64,000 bases of DNA from contig NZ_JAASAH010000002.1 of NCBI RefSeq assembly GCF_012726235.1, forward strand, positions 248,001 to 312,000, given 5' to 3'. Both the position numbers and the translations under genes were made by a program. The stretch's first letter is position 1; each line of letters opens with the position of its first letter. Under the pieces are notes generated by a model. It was not told the DNA's origin, did not search any database, and worked only from the letters and a program-made list of their open reading frames with translations. Positions 35,140 to 45,489 of the stretch are shown here, in pieces. This DNA is from Streptomyces sp. HNM0574 (GTDB taxonomy: Bacteria > Actinomycetota > Actinomycetes > Streptomycetales > Streptomycetaceae).

Positions 35140-36354
35140 ATGGCTCTGAAGACGTCCGCGGAAGCACCGATTCCCGTGCACGAGGTGTCCCGGCTGATCG
35201 GCGGGTGGATCGACCGGCTCGGCGCGGTGTGGGTGGAGGGGCAGATCATCCAGCTCTCGCCCCGCCCCGGCGCCGGGATGGCCTTCATCACGCTGCGCGA
35301 CCCCTCGCGGGACGTCTCGATCAGCGTCACCTGCTACCGCCAGGTCTTCGACCGGGTCAAGGACGTCGTCGCCGAGGGCTCCCGTGTGGTGGTGCACGCG
35401 AAGCCGGTGTGGTTCGAACGGGGCGGTTCGCTGTCGCTGCGGGCCGCGGAGATCCGTCCGGTCGGCATGGGTGAACTGCTGGCGCGGCTGGAGCAGTTGA
35501 AGAAGACGCTGGCGACCGAGGGGCTGTTCGCGCAGGAGCGGAAGCGTCCGCTCCCGTTCCTGCCGCACCGCATAGGGCTCGTCACGGGCCGCGCCTCGGA
35601 CGCCGAGCGGGACGTCCTGCACACCGCGCGGGAGCGCTGGCCCGCGGTCAGCTTCACCGTGCGCCACACCGCGGTGCAGGGCGTGAAGGCGGTGCCGCAG
35701 GTCATCGAGGCGGTACGGGAGCTGGACGCCGATCCGGACGTGGACGTGATCATCGTGACCCGGGGCGGCGGCAGCATGGAGGACCTGCTGCCCTTCTCCG
35801 ACGAGCGGCTCGTCCGCACCGTCGCCGCCTGCACCACCCCGGTGGTCTCCGCGATCGGGCACGAGGCGGACACCCCGCTGCTCGACCTCGTCGCCGACCT
35901 GCGCTCGCGCACCCCGACGCACGCCGCGAAGGACACCGTCCCGGACGTCGGCGAGGAGCGCGAGCGGGTACGGGAGTTGCGGGCCCGCGCCTGGCGCGTG
36001 GTCAACGGCTTCCTGGACCGCGAGGAGCGCGGGGTCACCGAGGCGATGAGCCGTCCGGCGATGGCCGACCCGTACGCGATGGTGGAGGAGCGCGAGGAGG
36101 ACGTCGCCTTCCTCGCCCAGCGCGCCCGGCGCACCCTCGGGCACCGGCTGGACCGCGCGGAGGACGAGCTGGAGCACACCCGCGCCCGCGTGGTCGCCCT
36201 CTCCCCCGCGGCGACGCTGCGCCGGGGGTACGCCGTGCTCCAGCGCGAGGACGGCCACGTCGTCCGCTCCGCCGAGGAGGCCCCGGAGGGCGCCGGGCTG
36301 CGGGCGAGGGTCGCGGAGGGTGAGTTCGGCGTGACTGTCTCACCCCGCGCTTAG
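35140..36354 (+). CDS. xseA: Exodeoxyribonuclease VII large subunit
   Basis: A 404-residue nuclease subunit. An N-terminal OB fold (about 15-115: [26 protein letters not shown]) and the catalytic region [13 protein letters not shown] and [17 protein letters not shown] are followed by a long coiled-coil C-terminal part. With XseB it degrades single-stranded DNA to oligonucleotides. TAGCCT at 35128-35133 lies 6 bases before the ATG, with no ribosome site, so the mRNA is probably leaderless. Its TAG stop overlaps a -10 box for the next unit. Confidence 0.95.
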   Translation: MALKTSAEAPIPVHEVSRLIGGWIDRLGAVWVEGQIIQLSPRPGAGMAFITLRDPSRDVSISVTCYRQVFDRVKDVVAEGSRVVVHAKPVWFERGGSLSLRAAEIRPVGMGELLARLEQLKKTLATEGLFAQERKRPLPFLPHRIGLVTGRASDAERDVLHTARERWPAVSFTVRHTAVQGVKAVPQVIEAVRELDADPDVDVIIVTRGGGSMEDLLPFSDERLVRTVAACTTPVVSAIGHEADTPLLDLVADLRSRTPTHAAKDTVPDVGEERERVRELRARAWRVVNGFLDREERGVTEAMSRPAMADPYAMVEEREEDVAFLAQRARRTLGHRLDRAEDELEHTRARVVALSPAATLRRGYAVLQREDGHVVRSAEEAPEGAGLRARVAEGEFGVTVSPRA

Positions 36355-36357
36355 GCT
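36352..36357 (+). promoter_or_regulatory. -10 box ahead of the xseB leader ORF
   Basis: TAGGCT at 36352-36357 overlaps the TAG stop of xseA and lies 7 bases before the ATG at 36365. It fits a sigma-70-type -10 box for a leaderless transcript that starts at that ATG. No -35 box is obvious. Confidence 0.45.
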
Positions 36358-36364
36358 GGAGCGC

Positions 36365-36397
36365 ATGGCTACGGCGCGGGCGGGAGTACAGGCGTGA
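36365..36397 (+). CDS. Putative 10-residue leader peptide coupled to xseB
   Basis: ATG 36365 opens a 10-codon frame (MATARAGVQA) whose TGA (36395-36397) overlaps the GTG of xseB (36394-36396). A leaderless initiation at this ATG would bring ribosomes to xseB, which has no strong ribosome site of its own. The peptide sequence itself is probably unimportant. It is not a known gene; this is a proposal from arrangement. Confidence 0.4.
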   Translation: MATARAGVQA

Positions 36398-36702
36398 GCA
36401 CGGACGTGAGCAGCGGATCGACGGCGGGGACGGGTGTGACGGACGGGACGGACGGCCCGGGCGAGGAGCTCTCCTCGCTGAGCTACGAGGAGGCGCGCGC
36501 CGAACTGGTGCGCGTGGTCCAGCAGTTGGAGACGGGCGGCTCGACGCTGGAGGAGTCGCTGGCGCTCTGGGAGCGCGGCGAGGAGCTGGCCGGGGTGTGC
36601 CGCGGCTGGCTGGAGGGCGCCCGCGCCCGCCTCGACGCGGTGCTGCGCGCCGAGGAGGGCGCGGAAGCGGAGTCCGGCGAGGAGCTCGGCGAAGAGGACT
36701 GA
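36394..36702 (+). CDS. xseB: Exodeoxyribonuclease VII small subunit
   Basis: A 102-residue subunit. The conserved core SYEEARAELVRVVQQLETGG plus STLEESLALWERGEELAGVC (about residues 30-70) is diagnostic. A low-complexity Ser/Gly/Thr head and acidic tail flank it. Several XseB copies bind the XseA coiled coil. Start GTG 36394 overlaps the leader frame; a later start at about residue 30 would leave only the core. Confidence 0.93.
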   Translation: MSTDVSSGSTAGTGVTDGTDGPGEELSSLSYEEARAELVRVVQQLETGGSTLEESLALWERGEELAGVCRGWLEGARARLDAVLRAEEGAEAESGEELGEED

Positions 36703-36788
36703 CCGGCCCGGCCGGAATAACCGGAGGCCGGGGACGCTTGAGGGGAGCGGCCCCCCGAGGGGGTGACGAGCGAGACATCACCATTTGG

Positions 36789-36818
36789 TTGAGCTTTTAA
36801 GTATGTCGGCTTTATGGT
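36789..36818 (+). promoter_or_regulatory. AT-rich promoter of the nitroreductase gene
   Basis: TTGAGC (36789-36794) and TATGGT (36813-36818) are spaced by 18 bases, 45 bases upstream of the ATG. The 36783-36820 stretch is clearly AT-richer than its surroundings and contains GCTTTTAAGT, so an operator may be superimposed. Confidence 0.5.
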
Positions 36819-36862
36819 GTCTCGTACCGATCGAACTCCCACCGCAAAGGCAAGGCACCTTC

Positions 36863-37456
36863 ATGGCTCTCGCCCTCGACCCCGCCGCCCAGGACCTGCT
36901 GTTCCGCGAGGCCCACACGGCCAACACCTTCACCGACGAGCCGGTGACGGAAGAGCAGATACAGGCGGTCTACGACCTGGTGAAGTTCGCGCCCACCGCG
37001 TTCAACCAGTCGCCGCTGCGCGTCACCCTGGTCCGCTCCCCCGAGGCCCGCGAGCGGCTCGTCGCGCAGATGGCCGAGGGCAACCGCCCCAAGACCTCGT
37101 CGGCGCCGCTGACCGCGATCCTCTCCGTGGACCTCGACTTCCACGAGCGGCTGCCCGAGCTCTTCCCGCACGCCCCGCACATCAAGGACGCCTTCTTCTC
37201 CGAGGCCGCCCCGCGCGAGGCCGCCGGCACCTTCAACGCCACGCTCCAGGCCGGGTACTTCGTCCTCGGCGTCCGCGCCGCCGGTCTCGCCGCCGGCCCG
37301 ATGACGGGCTACGACGCGGACGGCGTCAACAAGGAGTTCTTCGGCGACGGCAAGCAGAAGGTCCTGATGGTCGTGAACATCGGCAAGCCGGGCGAGGGCG
37401 CCTACAGCCCCCGCTCCCCGCGCCTGTCCTACGAGGACGCCGTCACCACGGTCTGA
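36863..37456 (+). CDS. Nitroreductase-family protein (malonic semialdehyde reductase-like)
   Basis: A 197-residue FMN-dependent enzyme of the RutE/HadB-like nitroreductase branch. [20 protein letters not shown] and the [19 protein letters not shown]-binding region are near the start. The C-terminal [21 protein letters not shown] is typical. Family members reduce malonic semialdehyde or nitro/quinone compounds with NAD(P)H. ATG 36863 is preceded by AAAGGCAAGG. It stands in its own unit with an AT-rich promoter, possibly redox-controlled. Confidence 0.85.
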   Translation: MALALDPAAQDLLFREAHTANTFTDEPVTEEQIQAVYDLVKFAPTAFNQSPLRVTLVRSPEARERLVAQMAEGNRPKTSSAPLTAILSVDLDFHERLPELFPHAPHIKDAFFSEAAPREAAGTFNATLQAGYFVLGVRAAGLAAGPMTGYDADGVNKEFFGDGKQKVLMVVNIGKPGEGAYSPRSPRLSYEDAVTTV

Positions 37457-37463
37457 TCCCCAC

Positions 37464-37521
37464 GCCCGCACACAACGGTGGCCCGGAAGCCGACGCTTCC
37501 GGGCCACCGTTGTGTGCGGGC
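37464..37521. terminator. Perfect 27-bp hairpin, bidirectional terminator
   Basis: Bases 37464-37490 and 37495-37521 are exact reverse complements around the loop CGAC. The stem begins GCCCGCACACAACGG. It lies between the convergent nitroreductase and DUF4245 genes and ends 2 bases from the latter's stop. Confidence 0.9.
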
Positions 37522-37523
37522 GG

Positions 37524-38123
37524 TCAGCTCTTCGCGGCCTCTTCGGGCTTCGCCTCGCCGCCGGTCTTCGCCTCGCCGCCCTCCTCGAGGGCCTCCGCGA
37601 GCCGGGCGAGCTGCTGGAAGGAGGCGGTCCCGGTGACGACGGTGGTCGCGGCGCCGGACTCTTCCTCCGGAGCGACGCGGACGAGCGCGTCGTACTTCTC
37701 GCCCTCCCAGCGCTGCCACTCCTCGTCGCCCACGCGCATGGTCTTGTCCGTCTTCTTCGCGCCCTGGGTGACCTTGCCGACGTAGGTGTCGGCCGGCTTG
37801 TCGTCGCTCTGCTCCACGGCCGCGTACTCGTTCCCCGGCGCCATGAAGCCCAGGTGCCAGGCCGAACCCTGCGGGCCGTCGGCCTCGTACGTCACGGAGG
37901 TCGCGCGCCACTCCTTCGACAGGCCCTTCGGGGCGGCGACGGGGTAGGGCGCCGCGCGCTGGGCCGACTGCAGCTCCACCTGGTAGCTGACGGGCTTGAC
38001 CGGGTCCTCGCCGTCGTCGTGCGGGACGAAGATGTAGATGACCCACGCGGCGAGAACGATCACCGCGAGCGAGATCACCATGTCCCGCACCGACTGCTTG
38101 CCACGCTGCTTGTCTGCTGCCAC
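37524..38123 (-). CDS. DUF4245-type membrane-anchored protein
   Basis: A 199-residue protein. A short basic start is followed by one membrane segment ([20 protein letters not shown], about 15-34) and an extracytoplasmic domain ([19 protein letters not shown] onward), ending in a Glu/Lys/Ala-rich tail. From memory it is the DUF4245 family, conserved beside glpX in Streptomyces. The start is placed at GTG 38123 (VAADKQRGK); GTG 38153 is possible and would add 10 residues. Function unknown. Confidence 0.8.
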   Translation of the reverse strand: MAADKQRGKQSVRDMVISLAVIVLAAWVIYIFVPHDDGEDPVKPVSYQVELQSAQRAAPYPVAAPKGLSKEWRATSVTYEADGPQGSAWHLGFMAPGNEYAAVEQSDDKPADTYVGKVTQGAKKTDKTMRVGDEEWQRWEGEKYDALVRVAPEEESGAATTVVTGTASFQQLARLAEALEEGGEAKTGGEAKPEEAAKS

Positions 38124-38282
38124 GTTCCCATCGTCCCCTATGCCCCAGGCCACACCGGCCCCGGGTCCGGGGCCCGCAGCGCGCTCATCCGTGGGGCCCT
38201 CTGCTCACCCTGCCGGGCGCTCGGTAAAGTCGTCACCAACCCTCAGCCGCCCGGCCGCCGCCGAGCAGAAAGGTGTCTGGTG

Positions 38283-39314
38283 ATGTCAGACCACCATCTC
38301 CCGTCCCCGCTGGAAGTCAGCCCGGAGGCGCCGGACCGCAACCTCGCGCTCGAACTCGTCCGCGTCACCGAGGCCGGAGCCATGGCTTCCGGCCGCTGGG
38401 TCGGCCGGGGCGACAAGAACGGCGCCGACGGCGCGGCCGTGAAGGCCATGCGCTCGCTCGTCTCCACCGTCTCGATGAACGGCGTCGTCGTCATCGGCGA
38501 GGGCGAGAAGGACGAGGCGCCGATGCTCTACAACGGCGAGCGCGTCGGTGACGGCACGGGCGCCGAGTGCGACGTCGCCGTCGACCCCGTCGACGGGACG
38601 ACCCTCACCGCGAAGGGCATGGGGAACGCCGTGTCCGTCCTCGCGGTCGCCGAACGCGGCACCATGTTCGACCCGAGCGCGGTCTTCTACATGGACAAGC
38701 TCGTCACCGGCCCGGAGGCGGCGGAGTTCGTCGACATCACCGCACCGCCCGCGGTCAACATCCGCCGCGTCGCCAAGGCCAAGGGCTGCACGCCCGACGA
38801 CGTCACCGTCGTCGTCCTCGACCGGCCGCGGCACGACGGGATCGTCAAGGAGATCCGCGAGGCCGGGGCGCGGATCAAGTTCATCTCGGACGGCGACGTC
38901 GCGGGCGCGATCATGGCCGTGCGCGAGGGCACCGGCGTCGACATGCTGCTCGGCGTCGGCGGCACCCCCGAGGGGATCATCGCGGCCTGCGCCATAAAGT
39001 GCCTCGGCGGCACGATCCAGGGCAAGCTGTGGCCGAAGGACGAGACCGAGCGGCAGCGCGCGCTGGACGCCGGGCACGACCTGGACCGGGTGCTCCAGAC
39101 CGAGGACCTGGTCGGCGGCGAGAACGTCTTCTTCGTCGCGACCGGCATCACCGACGGCGACCTGCTGCGCGGCGTGCACTACCGCGGCGAGCGCGCGTAC
39201 ACCCAGTCGCTGGTGATGCGTTCGCGCTCGGGAACGATCCGGCAGATCGAGTCCACCCACAAGCTGTCCAAGCTGCGGGCCTACAGCGCCGTCGACTTCG
39301 ACCGCGCCCGCTGA
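38283..39314 (+). CDS. glpX: Fructose-1,6-bisphosphatase, class II
   Basis: A 343-residue GlpX-type enzyme for gluconeogenesis. [14 protein letters not shown] (metal-binding Asp residues), [14 protein letters not shown] and [14 protein letters not shown] are diagnostic. It is the sole FBPase type in most actinomycetes. ATG 38283 has AAAGGTG upstream. A TAAAGT at 38225-38230 is a likely -10 box. It is convergent with the Wbl gene. Confidence 0.96.
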   Translation: MSDHHLPSPLEVSPEAPDRNLALELVRVTEAGAMASGRWVGRGDKNGADGAAVKAMRSLVSTVSMNGVVVIGEGEKDEAPMLYNGERVGDGTGAECDVAVDPVDGTTLTAKGMGNAVSVLAVAERGTMFDPSAVFYMDKLVTGPEAAEFVDITAPPAVNIRRVAKAKGCTPDDVTVVVLDRPRHDGIVKEIREAGARIKFISDGDVAGAIMAVREGTGVDMLLGVGGTPEGIIAACAIKCLGGTIQGKLWPKDETERQRALDAGHDLDRVLQTEDLVGGENVFFVATGITDGDLLRGVHYRGERAYTQSLVMRSRSGTIRQIESTHKLSKLRAYSAVDFDRAR

Positions 39315-39351
39315 CCCCCGGGGCGGTCAGCGGAACACCGGGACAGAACGG

Positions 39352-39390
39352 ACGGGCCCCGTACGGCAGTTGGCGCCGTGCGGGGCCCGT
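39352..39390. terminator. Hairpin between glpX and wbl
   Basis: ACGGGCCCCGTACGG (39352-39366) pairs with CCGTGCGGGGCCCGT (39376-39390), a 15-bp stem with one T-G wobble, between convergent genes. It serves both directions. Confidence 0.8.
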
Positions 39391-39400
39391 GGCGTCCGGT

Positions 39401-39778
39401 TCAGGCGATACGGGGGATCTGCTGGGGCTCGCTCGCGGCGGCCGGTGCCACCGCGTCCCTGCGCCGGCGTCTGGCGAGGACGACCCGGCGCTCGGCGGCG
39501 GTCAGCCCGCCCCACACCCCGTACGGCTCGGGCAGCATCAGCGCGTGCTCCCGGCACTCCACCAGCACGGGACAGCGGGCGCAGACCCGCTTCGCCGCCT
39601 GCTCGCGCGCGAGGCGTGCGGCCGTCGGCTCCTTCGAGGGGGCGAAGAAGAGTCCCGCCTCGTCCCGGCGGCAGGCCGCCTCGGAATGCCATGGCCCCGC
39701 CTGGTCGTCACGCGCCGGCATTCGCTGGGCGGGGACAGTAGCGGCAGCCTGCGGGGACTGATGCGGCGGTTGCAGCAC
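39401..39778 (-). CDS. wblI: WhiB-like (Wbl) iron-sulfur regulator, WblI-like
   Basis: A 125-residue Wbl protein. Four cluster Cys are present: C36 in [10 protein letters not shown]66 and C69 in RVCARCP, C75 in [21 protein letters not shown], the conserved G(V/I)WGG turn, and a basic C-terminus RRRRRD follow. Wbl proteins carry a [4Fe-4S] cluster, bind the sigma factor HrdB and regulate transcription. The GTG at 39778 (VLQPPHQSP) has AGGAG 6-7 bases upstream; GTG 39832 and ATG 39721 are alternatives. The symbol rests on its place next to glpX, recalled from S. coelicolor. Confidence 0.85.
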   Translation of the reverse strand: MLQPPHQSPQAAATVPAQRMPARDDQAGPWHSEAACRRDEAGLFFAPSKEPTAARLAREQAAKRVCARCPVLVECREHALMLPEPYGVWGGLTAAERRVVLARRRRRDAVAPAAASEPQQIPRIA

Positions 39779-39894
39779 GGTCTGCTCCTGACGAGACGAC
39801 GGTGATTCACCTTCATCCGCCTTGCTGCGCACGGCAGTTCGTGCTCCTGGGGCCGTACGAGAGACGATGCCCGAGCCCTACCCGCTGTGCGTAC

Positions 39895-39908
39895 CGGTAT
39901 GCATACCG
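39895..39908. promoter_or_regulatory. Perfect 14-bp palindrome upstream of wbl
   Basis: CGGTATGCATACCG is an exact palindrome in the 287-base region between the wbl start and the end of the DUF1707 gene. It lies about 120 bases upstream of the wbl start and could be an operator. No regulator is named. Confidence 0.4.
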
Positions 39909-40065
39909 TGGCGCTCTGCCCCAGCCTTCCCTCGCCGCACTCCCCGTCCGTGCGCCCCAGGAGCCTCCCCACGGCGCACCATCCCCACGCGTGCGCCCGC
40001 CGAGGCACGGCCCAACCACGGTCGGCGGACGGGGTGTTCGGGAACGCAAAGACTCCGGGCGCGGC

Positions 40066-40737
40066 TCAGACGTCCTTGCGGAACTTGTCGCGGAGGTCGC
40101 GCAGCCACTTTCCGGGCTTCGGCTTCGCCTCCACGCTGCCGAAGATCGCCGACCCCTCGACCAGCACCACGGGGGCCGCGGCCTCGTCCGACTCCATGGT
40201 GCGCACCTCGAACGAGCCGAAGATGCCCGCACCCTTCTGCTGGAGCGTGACGTTCTCCGGCACCAGGATCTCGACGCTGCCGAAGATCGCGTTCGCGTTC
40301 AGCTGGACGTGCTGCTGGGTGAACACGGCCTGCGTCAGGTCGATCTCGACACTGCCGAAGATCGCCGTGGCGTTCACCTTGCCCGGGACGCGCCACCGGC
40401 CCTTCCGCGTCGCGGAGCTGAAGATCGCGGCGACGTCGTCCTTCGCGCCCGCCCGCGCGTCCGCCTCCCCGTACGCGAACGTGGCCGAACCGGGGGCCTG
40501 CGAGGGCGCCTCCGGCGTCCGGGCACCGGCGGGCAGGTCCCGTACGACGGGCTCCAGCTCGCCGACGGTCTTGGCCGCGTACACCGTGTCCAGCCGCTCC
40601 GAGTGCTCCGCCGCGTCCAGCCGCCCCTCGGCGAGGGCTTCCCGCAGGATGTCGGCGACCCGGTCACGGTCGGCGTCCGACGCACGCACGGAGACCTCGG
40701 CGGCGGCCGGCTTCTTCTCGGGCGGGGAGTCAGTCAC
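40066..40737 (-). CDS. DUF1707 plus LiaF-like cell-wall stress-type protein
   Basis: A 223-residue soluble protein. The DUF1707 (SHOCT-like) domain is at about 15-68 (VRASDADRDRVADILREALA, then EGRLDAAEHSERLDTVYAAKT). The rest carries AIFGS-type repeats (AIFSSAT, AIFGSVEI, AIFGSVEI, GIFGSFEV, AIFGSVEA) every roughly 25-30 residues, the LiaF-like C-terminal beta fold. No membrane segment. Related proteins connect to envelope stress sensing. Start GTG 40737 has TAGTCT (minus strand 40749-40744) 6 bases before it: leaderless. Confidence 0.85.
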   Translation of the reverse strand: MTDSPPEKKPAAAEVSVRASDADRDRVADILREALAEGRLDAAEHSERLDTVYAAKTVGELEPVVRDLPAGARTPEAPSQAPGSATFAYGEADARAGAKDDVAAIFSSATRKGRWRVPGKVNATAIFGSVEIDLTQAVFTQQHVQLNANAIFGSVEILVPENVTLQQKGAGIFGSFEVRTMESDEAAAPVVLVEGSAIFGSVEAKPKPGKWLRDLRDKFRKDV

Positions 40738-40743
40738 GGGCCC

Positions 40744-40768
40744 AGACTAGCGAACGCGATAGATCGCG
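40744..40768 (-). promoter_or_regulatory. -10 box and palindrome upstream of the DUF1707 gene
   Basis: On the minus strand, TAGTCT (40749-40744) is a -10-like box whose +1 would be the GTG start at 40737. Upstream is CGCGAT-AG-ATCGCG (40755-40768), a perfect 6-bp-arm inverted repeat, placed where a repressor would block polymerase. Confidence 0.5.
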
Positions 40769-40921
40769 ACCAGGCGTCCGAGAGGGCTCCGGCCCGGCAG
40801 CACGGGCCCGTGGGCAGGTGAGTGCAACCTCACCGTCCCCGCCCGCCGGCCGCGTTCTACGCTGTGGAACGCATCGTCGAGAGACCAGGCGAGAGCCACA
40901 GCGAGAGGAAGAGCCACACCG

Positions 40922-42616
<1,695 letters not shown>

Positions 42617-42639
42617 CCCCTCCCGCGCGCCGGCAGCAC

Positions 42640-42674
42640 CGGGCGGCGCACCTCGAAAGAGCGTGCGCCGCCCG
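42640..42674 (+). terminator. Terminator after the class I fumarase
   Basis: CGGGCGGCGCAC (42640-42651) pairs with GTGCGCCGCCCG (42663-42674). The inner CTC-GAAA-GAG extends the stem to a GAAA tetraloop. It lies 24 bases after the stop. Confidence 0.85.
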
Positions 42675-42736
42675 AACGGATGACTCCCCACCGGAACCCT
42701 GTCGTCCGCCGACGGGCCGTCCGTAGCGTCCCGGGC

Positions 42737-43507
42737 ATGGTCAATTCCCCGCACGAGGCGCACCATCGGGCGTTCCAGGAGATCCCGGAACTCTTCAGCC
42801 GCGCCTTCCGCCTGCTCGGGTTACCCGACCCGGGCCCGGCGTCCGCCACCGAACTCAACTGCGACGTCACCGAGCTCAAGCGGTCGAGCGCCGCATCGAC
42901 ACCCTGATGAGGCTGGACTGCGAGAGCGGTCGCACGTATCTGCTGATCGTCGAGGCCCAGACGAAGAAGGACCCGGACAAGGCCCGGAGTTGGGCCTATT
43001 ACCTCAGCTGTCTCGCGAACAAGTACCCGTCGTACGACCCGGTGCTGCTCGTGGTGTGCCGGGACGGGAAGACCGCCGACTGGGCCGCGGGCCCGTTCCG
43101 CGTCGGGCACACCGCGCAACCCAACCTCTTCGTCACCCCGTTCGTCCTGGGCCCGGAGAACGTCCCGGTGATCGCGGACATCGACACCGCCGCGGCGGAC
43201 CTCCCCCTCGGCCGAGATCTGGAGGAAACTCATGGGCACGGGACTCTTCTCGCTCAACGGCTTCGTCGCGGAGGGGCTGCGGGACCAGGGGGAACTGCGA
43301 AAGGGAATCGCGAATCTGCTCGTCGTCCTCCAGGCCCGCCCCTTCACGCTGACCGACGCCGCGCGCGAGCGCATCACCACCTGCCGGGACAACGACGCCC
43401 TCGACCGCTGGTTCCGCCGCGCCCTCACCGCCACCACCCTCGACGAGGTGTTCGGGGAGGAGCAGGGAGACTCCGGAGAGCCGAAGCCGGAGGGCCCCAG
43501 CACATGA
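42737..43507 (+). pseudogene. Broken Rpn/YhgA-like (PD-(D/E)XK) gene
   Basis: The sequence reads as parts of one larger protein in changing frames. Part 1 (42737-42880, MVNSPHEAHHRAFQEIPELF) ends in VTELK. From about 42883 the coding continues in another frame (VERRIDTLMRLDCESGRTYL, then VEAQTKKDPDKARSWAYYLS), so one base is missing near 42881. It changes frame again near 43209, where the region before AEIWRKLMGTGLFSLNG appears deleted. The homologue, from memory a streptomycete Rpn-family gene often found in many copies, is about 290-300 residues. The last part (43232-43507) is an open frame of 91 codons. Confidence 0.75.
43398..43454 (+). repeat. Direct repeat, copy 1 (57 bp)
   Basis: 57 bases encoding ALDRWFRRALTATTLDEVF, repeated at 43769-43825 with a single difference (C/T at the 23rd-24th base). 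It marks a duplication of the C-terminal end of the Rpn-like gene. Confidence 0.9.
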
Positions 43508-43869
43508 ACGCCCGGCCGAGCCCCGGCATGGACGTGGCGACGCTGTACTTCCTCATCCGTTGCATGCCGGACAGAGAGACCAGACAGGAGTACGAGGAGG
43601 CGCTGCTCGAAGGGCAGCGCCGGGGAAACCCCGGCGAGTATCTGGCGTCCTGGATTCGAGGACGGATCGAGCAGTGCATCGCGAATCTGCTTGCCGTCCT
43701 GGAAGCCCGCCAGATCCCCCTGCCCGACGCCGAACGCAAACGCATCACATCCTGTCGGGACAGCGCGGCCCTCGACCGCTGGTTCCGCCGTGCCCTCACC
43801 GCCACCACCCTCGACGAGGTGTTCGCGGAGGAGGACGAGGCGGCGGTCGACAGGGTCGCGGGAGGCTGA
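43504..43869 (+). CDS. Hypothetical protein, duplicated C-terminal module of the Rpn-like gene
   Basis: A 121-residue open frame whose ATG (43504) overlaps the TGA of the preceding fragment (ATGA). Residues about 55-110 (IANLLAVLEARQIPLPDAER to LDRWFRRALTATTLDEVFAE) repeat the end of the upstream fragment almost word for word. The first 50 residues (MDVATLYFLIRCMPDRET...) are not recognised. It is probably a truncated second copy rather than a functional gene; translation cannot be excluded. Confidence 0.5.
   Translation: MNARPSPGMDVATLYFLIRCMPDRETRQEYEEALLEGQRRGNPGEYLASWIRGRIEQCIANLLAVLEARQIPLPDAERKRITSCRDSAALDRWFRRALTATTLDEVFAEEDEAAVDRVAGG
43769..43825 (+). repeat. Direct repeat, copy 2 (57 bp)
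   Basis: Second copy of the repeat at 43398-43454, in the same orientation, 371 bases downstream. Recombination between them would delete the intervening part. Confidence 0.9.
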
Positions 43870-43953
43870 GCACGGGGCGCCGGTCCGGGTGTGCCTGTGC
43901 CGGAATGCGGGTCGGGGTGCGGGACGCTGTGCTCTACGGAGGTGCGAAGGCTG

Positions 43954-45348
43954 ATGACCGAGAGTACGGAATACCGGACCGAGCACGACTCGATGGGTGA
44001 GGTGCGGGTGCCCGCACACGCCAAGTGGCGGGCACAGACGCAGCGTGCGGTGGAGAACTTCCCGCTCAGCGGGCAGCGTCTGGAGCGCGCGCACATCGAG
44101 GCGCTGGCCCGGATCAAGGCGGCGGCCGCCGTGGTCAACGGCGAGCTGGGCGTGCTGGAAGCGGACATGGCGGAGGCGGTGCGGGGCGCGGCCGAGGAGG
44201 TCGCCTCGGGCCGCTGGGACGACGAGTTCCCGGTGGACGTCTTCCAGACGGGCTCCGGCACCTCGTCGAACATGAACATGAACGAGGTCGTGGCCACGCT
44301 GGCGACGGAGCGGCTGGGTTCGCCCGTCCACCCCAACGACCATGTGAACGCGAGCCAGTCGTCCAACGACGTCTTCCCGTCCTCCATCCACATCGCGGCC
44401 ACGGCGGCGGTGACGGCGGATCTCATCCCCGCGCTGGAACACCTGGAGGCGGCGCTCTCCCGCAAGGCGGAGGAGTTCGCGCCGGTGGTGAAGTCGGGGC
44501 GTACGCATCTGATGGACGCGACGCCCGTCACCCTCGGGCAGGAGTTCGGCGGGTACGCGGCGCAGGTGCGGTACGGCGTCGAGCGGCTGCGTGCCTCGCT
44601 GCCGCGGCTGGCCGAACTACCCCTGGGCGGAACGGCGGTGGGCACCGGCATCAACACCCCGCCCGGTTTCCCCGCCGCGGTGATCGACGCGGTGGCGGAG
44701 TCGACGGGGCTGCCGCTGACCGAGGCGCGGGACCACTTCGAGGCGCAGGGCGCGCGGGACGGGCTCGTGGAGACCTCGGGCCAGCTCCGTACGATCGCCG
44801 TCGGGCTGACGAAGATCTGCAACGACCTGCGCTGGATGGCCTCGGGGCCGCGTACGGGGCTGGCCGAGATCGCGCTGCCCGACCTTCAGCCGGGCTCCTC
44901 GATCATGCCGGGCAAGGTGAATCCGGTGGTCCCCGAGGCGGTGCTGATGGTGGCCGCACAGGTGACGGGGAACGACGCGACGGTCGCCACGGCCGGCGCC
45001 TCCGGCAACTTCGAGCTGAACGTGATGCTGCCGGTCATCGCGAAGAACCTGCTGGAGTCGGTCCGGCTGCTGAGCAACGCCGCCCGCCTGCTCGCGGACC
45101 GTACGGTCGACGGGATCACGGCCGACGCCGAACGGGCCCGGGAGTACGCCGAGTCCTCGCCCTCGGTGGTCACGCCGCTCAACAGGTACATCGGGTACGA
45201 GAGCGCGGCGGCCGTCGCCAAGAAGGCGCTGGCCGAGCGGAAGACCATCCGCGAGGCGGTGCTGGAGTCCGGTCACGTGGAGCGGGGGGACCTCACGCTG
45301 GAACAGCTGGACGAGGCGCTGGACGTCCTGAGCATGACGCGTCCCTAG
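43954..45348 (+). CDS. fumC: Fumarate hydratase, class II
   Basis: A 464-residue oxygen-stable fumarase. The signature [19 protein letters not shown] (SS loop and catalytic Ser) is intact. [29 protein letters not shown] and [12 protein letters not shown] are the other active-site regions. It forms a tetramer. ATG 43954 has GGAGGTG 9 bases upstream. A frame upstream from 43891 could add residues but lacks a ribosome site. Confidence 0.97.
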   Translation: MTESTEYRTEHDSMGEVRVPAHAKWRAQTQRAVENFPLSGQRLERAHIEALARIKAAAAVVNGELGVLEADMAEAVRGAAEEVASGRWDDEFPVDVFQTGSGTSSNMNMNEVVATLATERLGSPVHPNDHVNASQSSNDVFPSSIHIAATAAVTADLIPALEHLEAALSRKAEEFAPVVKSGRTHLMDATPVTLGQEFGGYAAQVRYGVERLRASLPRLAELPLGGTAVGTGINTPPGFPAAVIDAVAESTGLPLTEARDHFEAQGARDGLVETSGQLRTIAVGLTKICNDLRWMASGPRTGLAEIALPDLQPGSSIMPGKVNPVVPEAVLMVAAQVTGNDATVATAGASGNFELNVMLPVIAKNLLESVRLLSNAARLLADRTVDGITADAERAREYAESSPSVVTPLNRYIGYESAAAVAKKALAERKTIREAVLESGHVERGDLTLEQLDEALDVLSMTRP

Positions 45349-45367
45349 CGCTCGAACTCCCTGCCGT

Positions 45368-45393
45368 GCCGCCCCCGTTCGGAAGGGGGCGGC
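45368..45393 (+). terminator. Terminator after fumC
   Basis: GCCGCCCCC (45368-45376) pairs with GGGGGCGGC (45385-45393) around an 8-base loop, 19 bases after the fumC stop. Confidence 0.75.
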
Positions 45394-45477
45394 TCCGGCG
45401 GGCCCGGCCCTTCGCGCCTGCCCCGGGCGCCTCCCACCCGTGCGGTACAGCTCACGGCAGGGCACAGGCGCCACCTC

Positions 45478-45483
45478 TAAGAT
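45478..45483 (+). promoter_or_regulatory. -10 box for leaderless DUF402 transcript
   Basis: TAAGAT at 45478-45483 is followed by 6 bases and then the ATG at 45490. There is no ribosome site, so transcription should start at or next to the ATG. Confidence 0.55.
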
Positions 45484-45489
45484 CTGCGC

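Noticed and set aside
42907..43869. One continuous gene of 320 codons in the Rpn-like locus
   Set aside because: Its middle part (about 43210-43500) is in the wrong frame: real family sequence there is read in another frame, so this open frame joins unrelated pieces.
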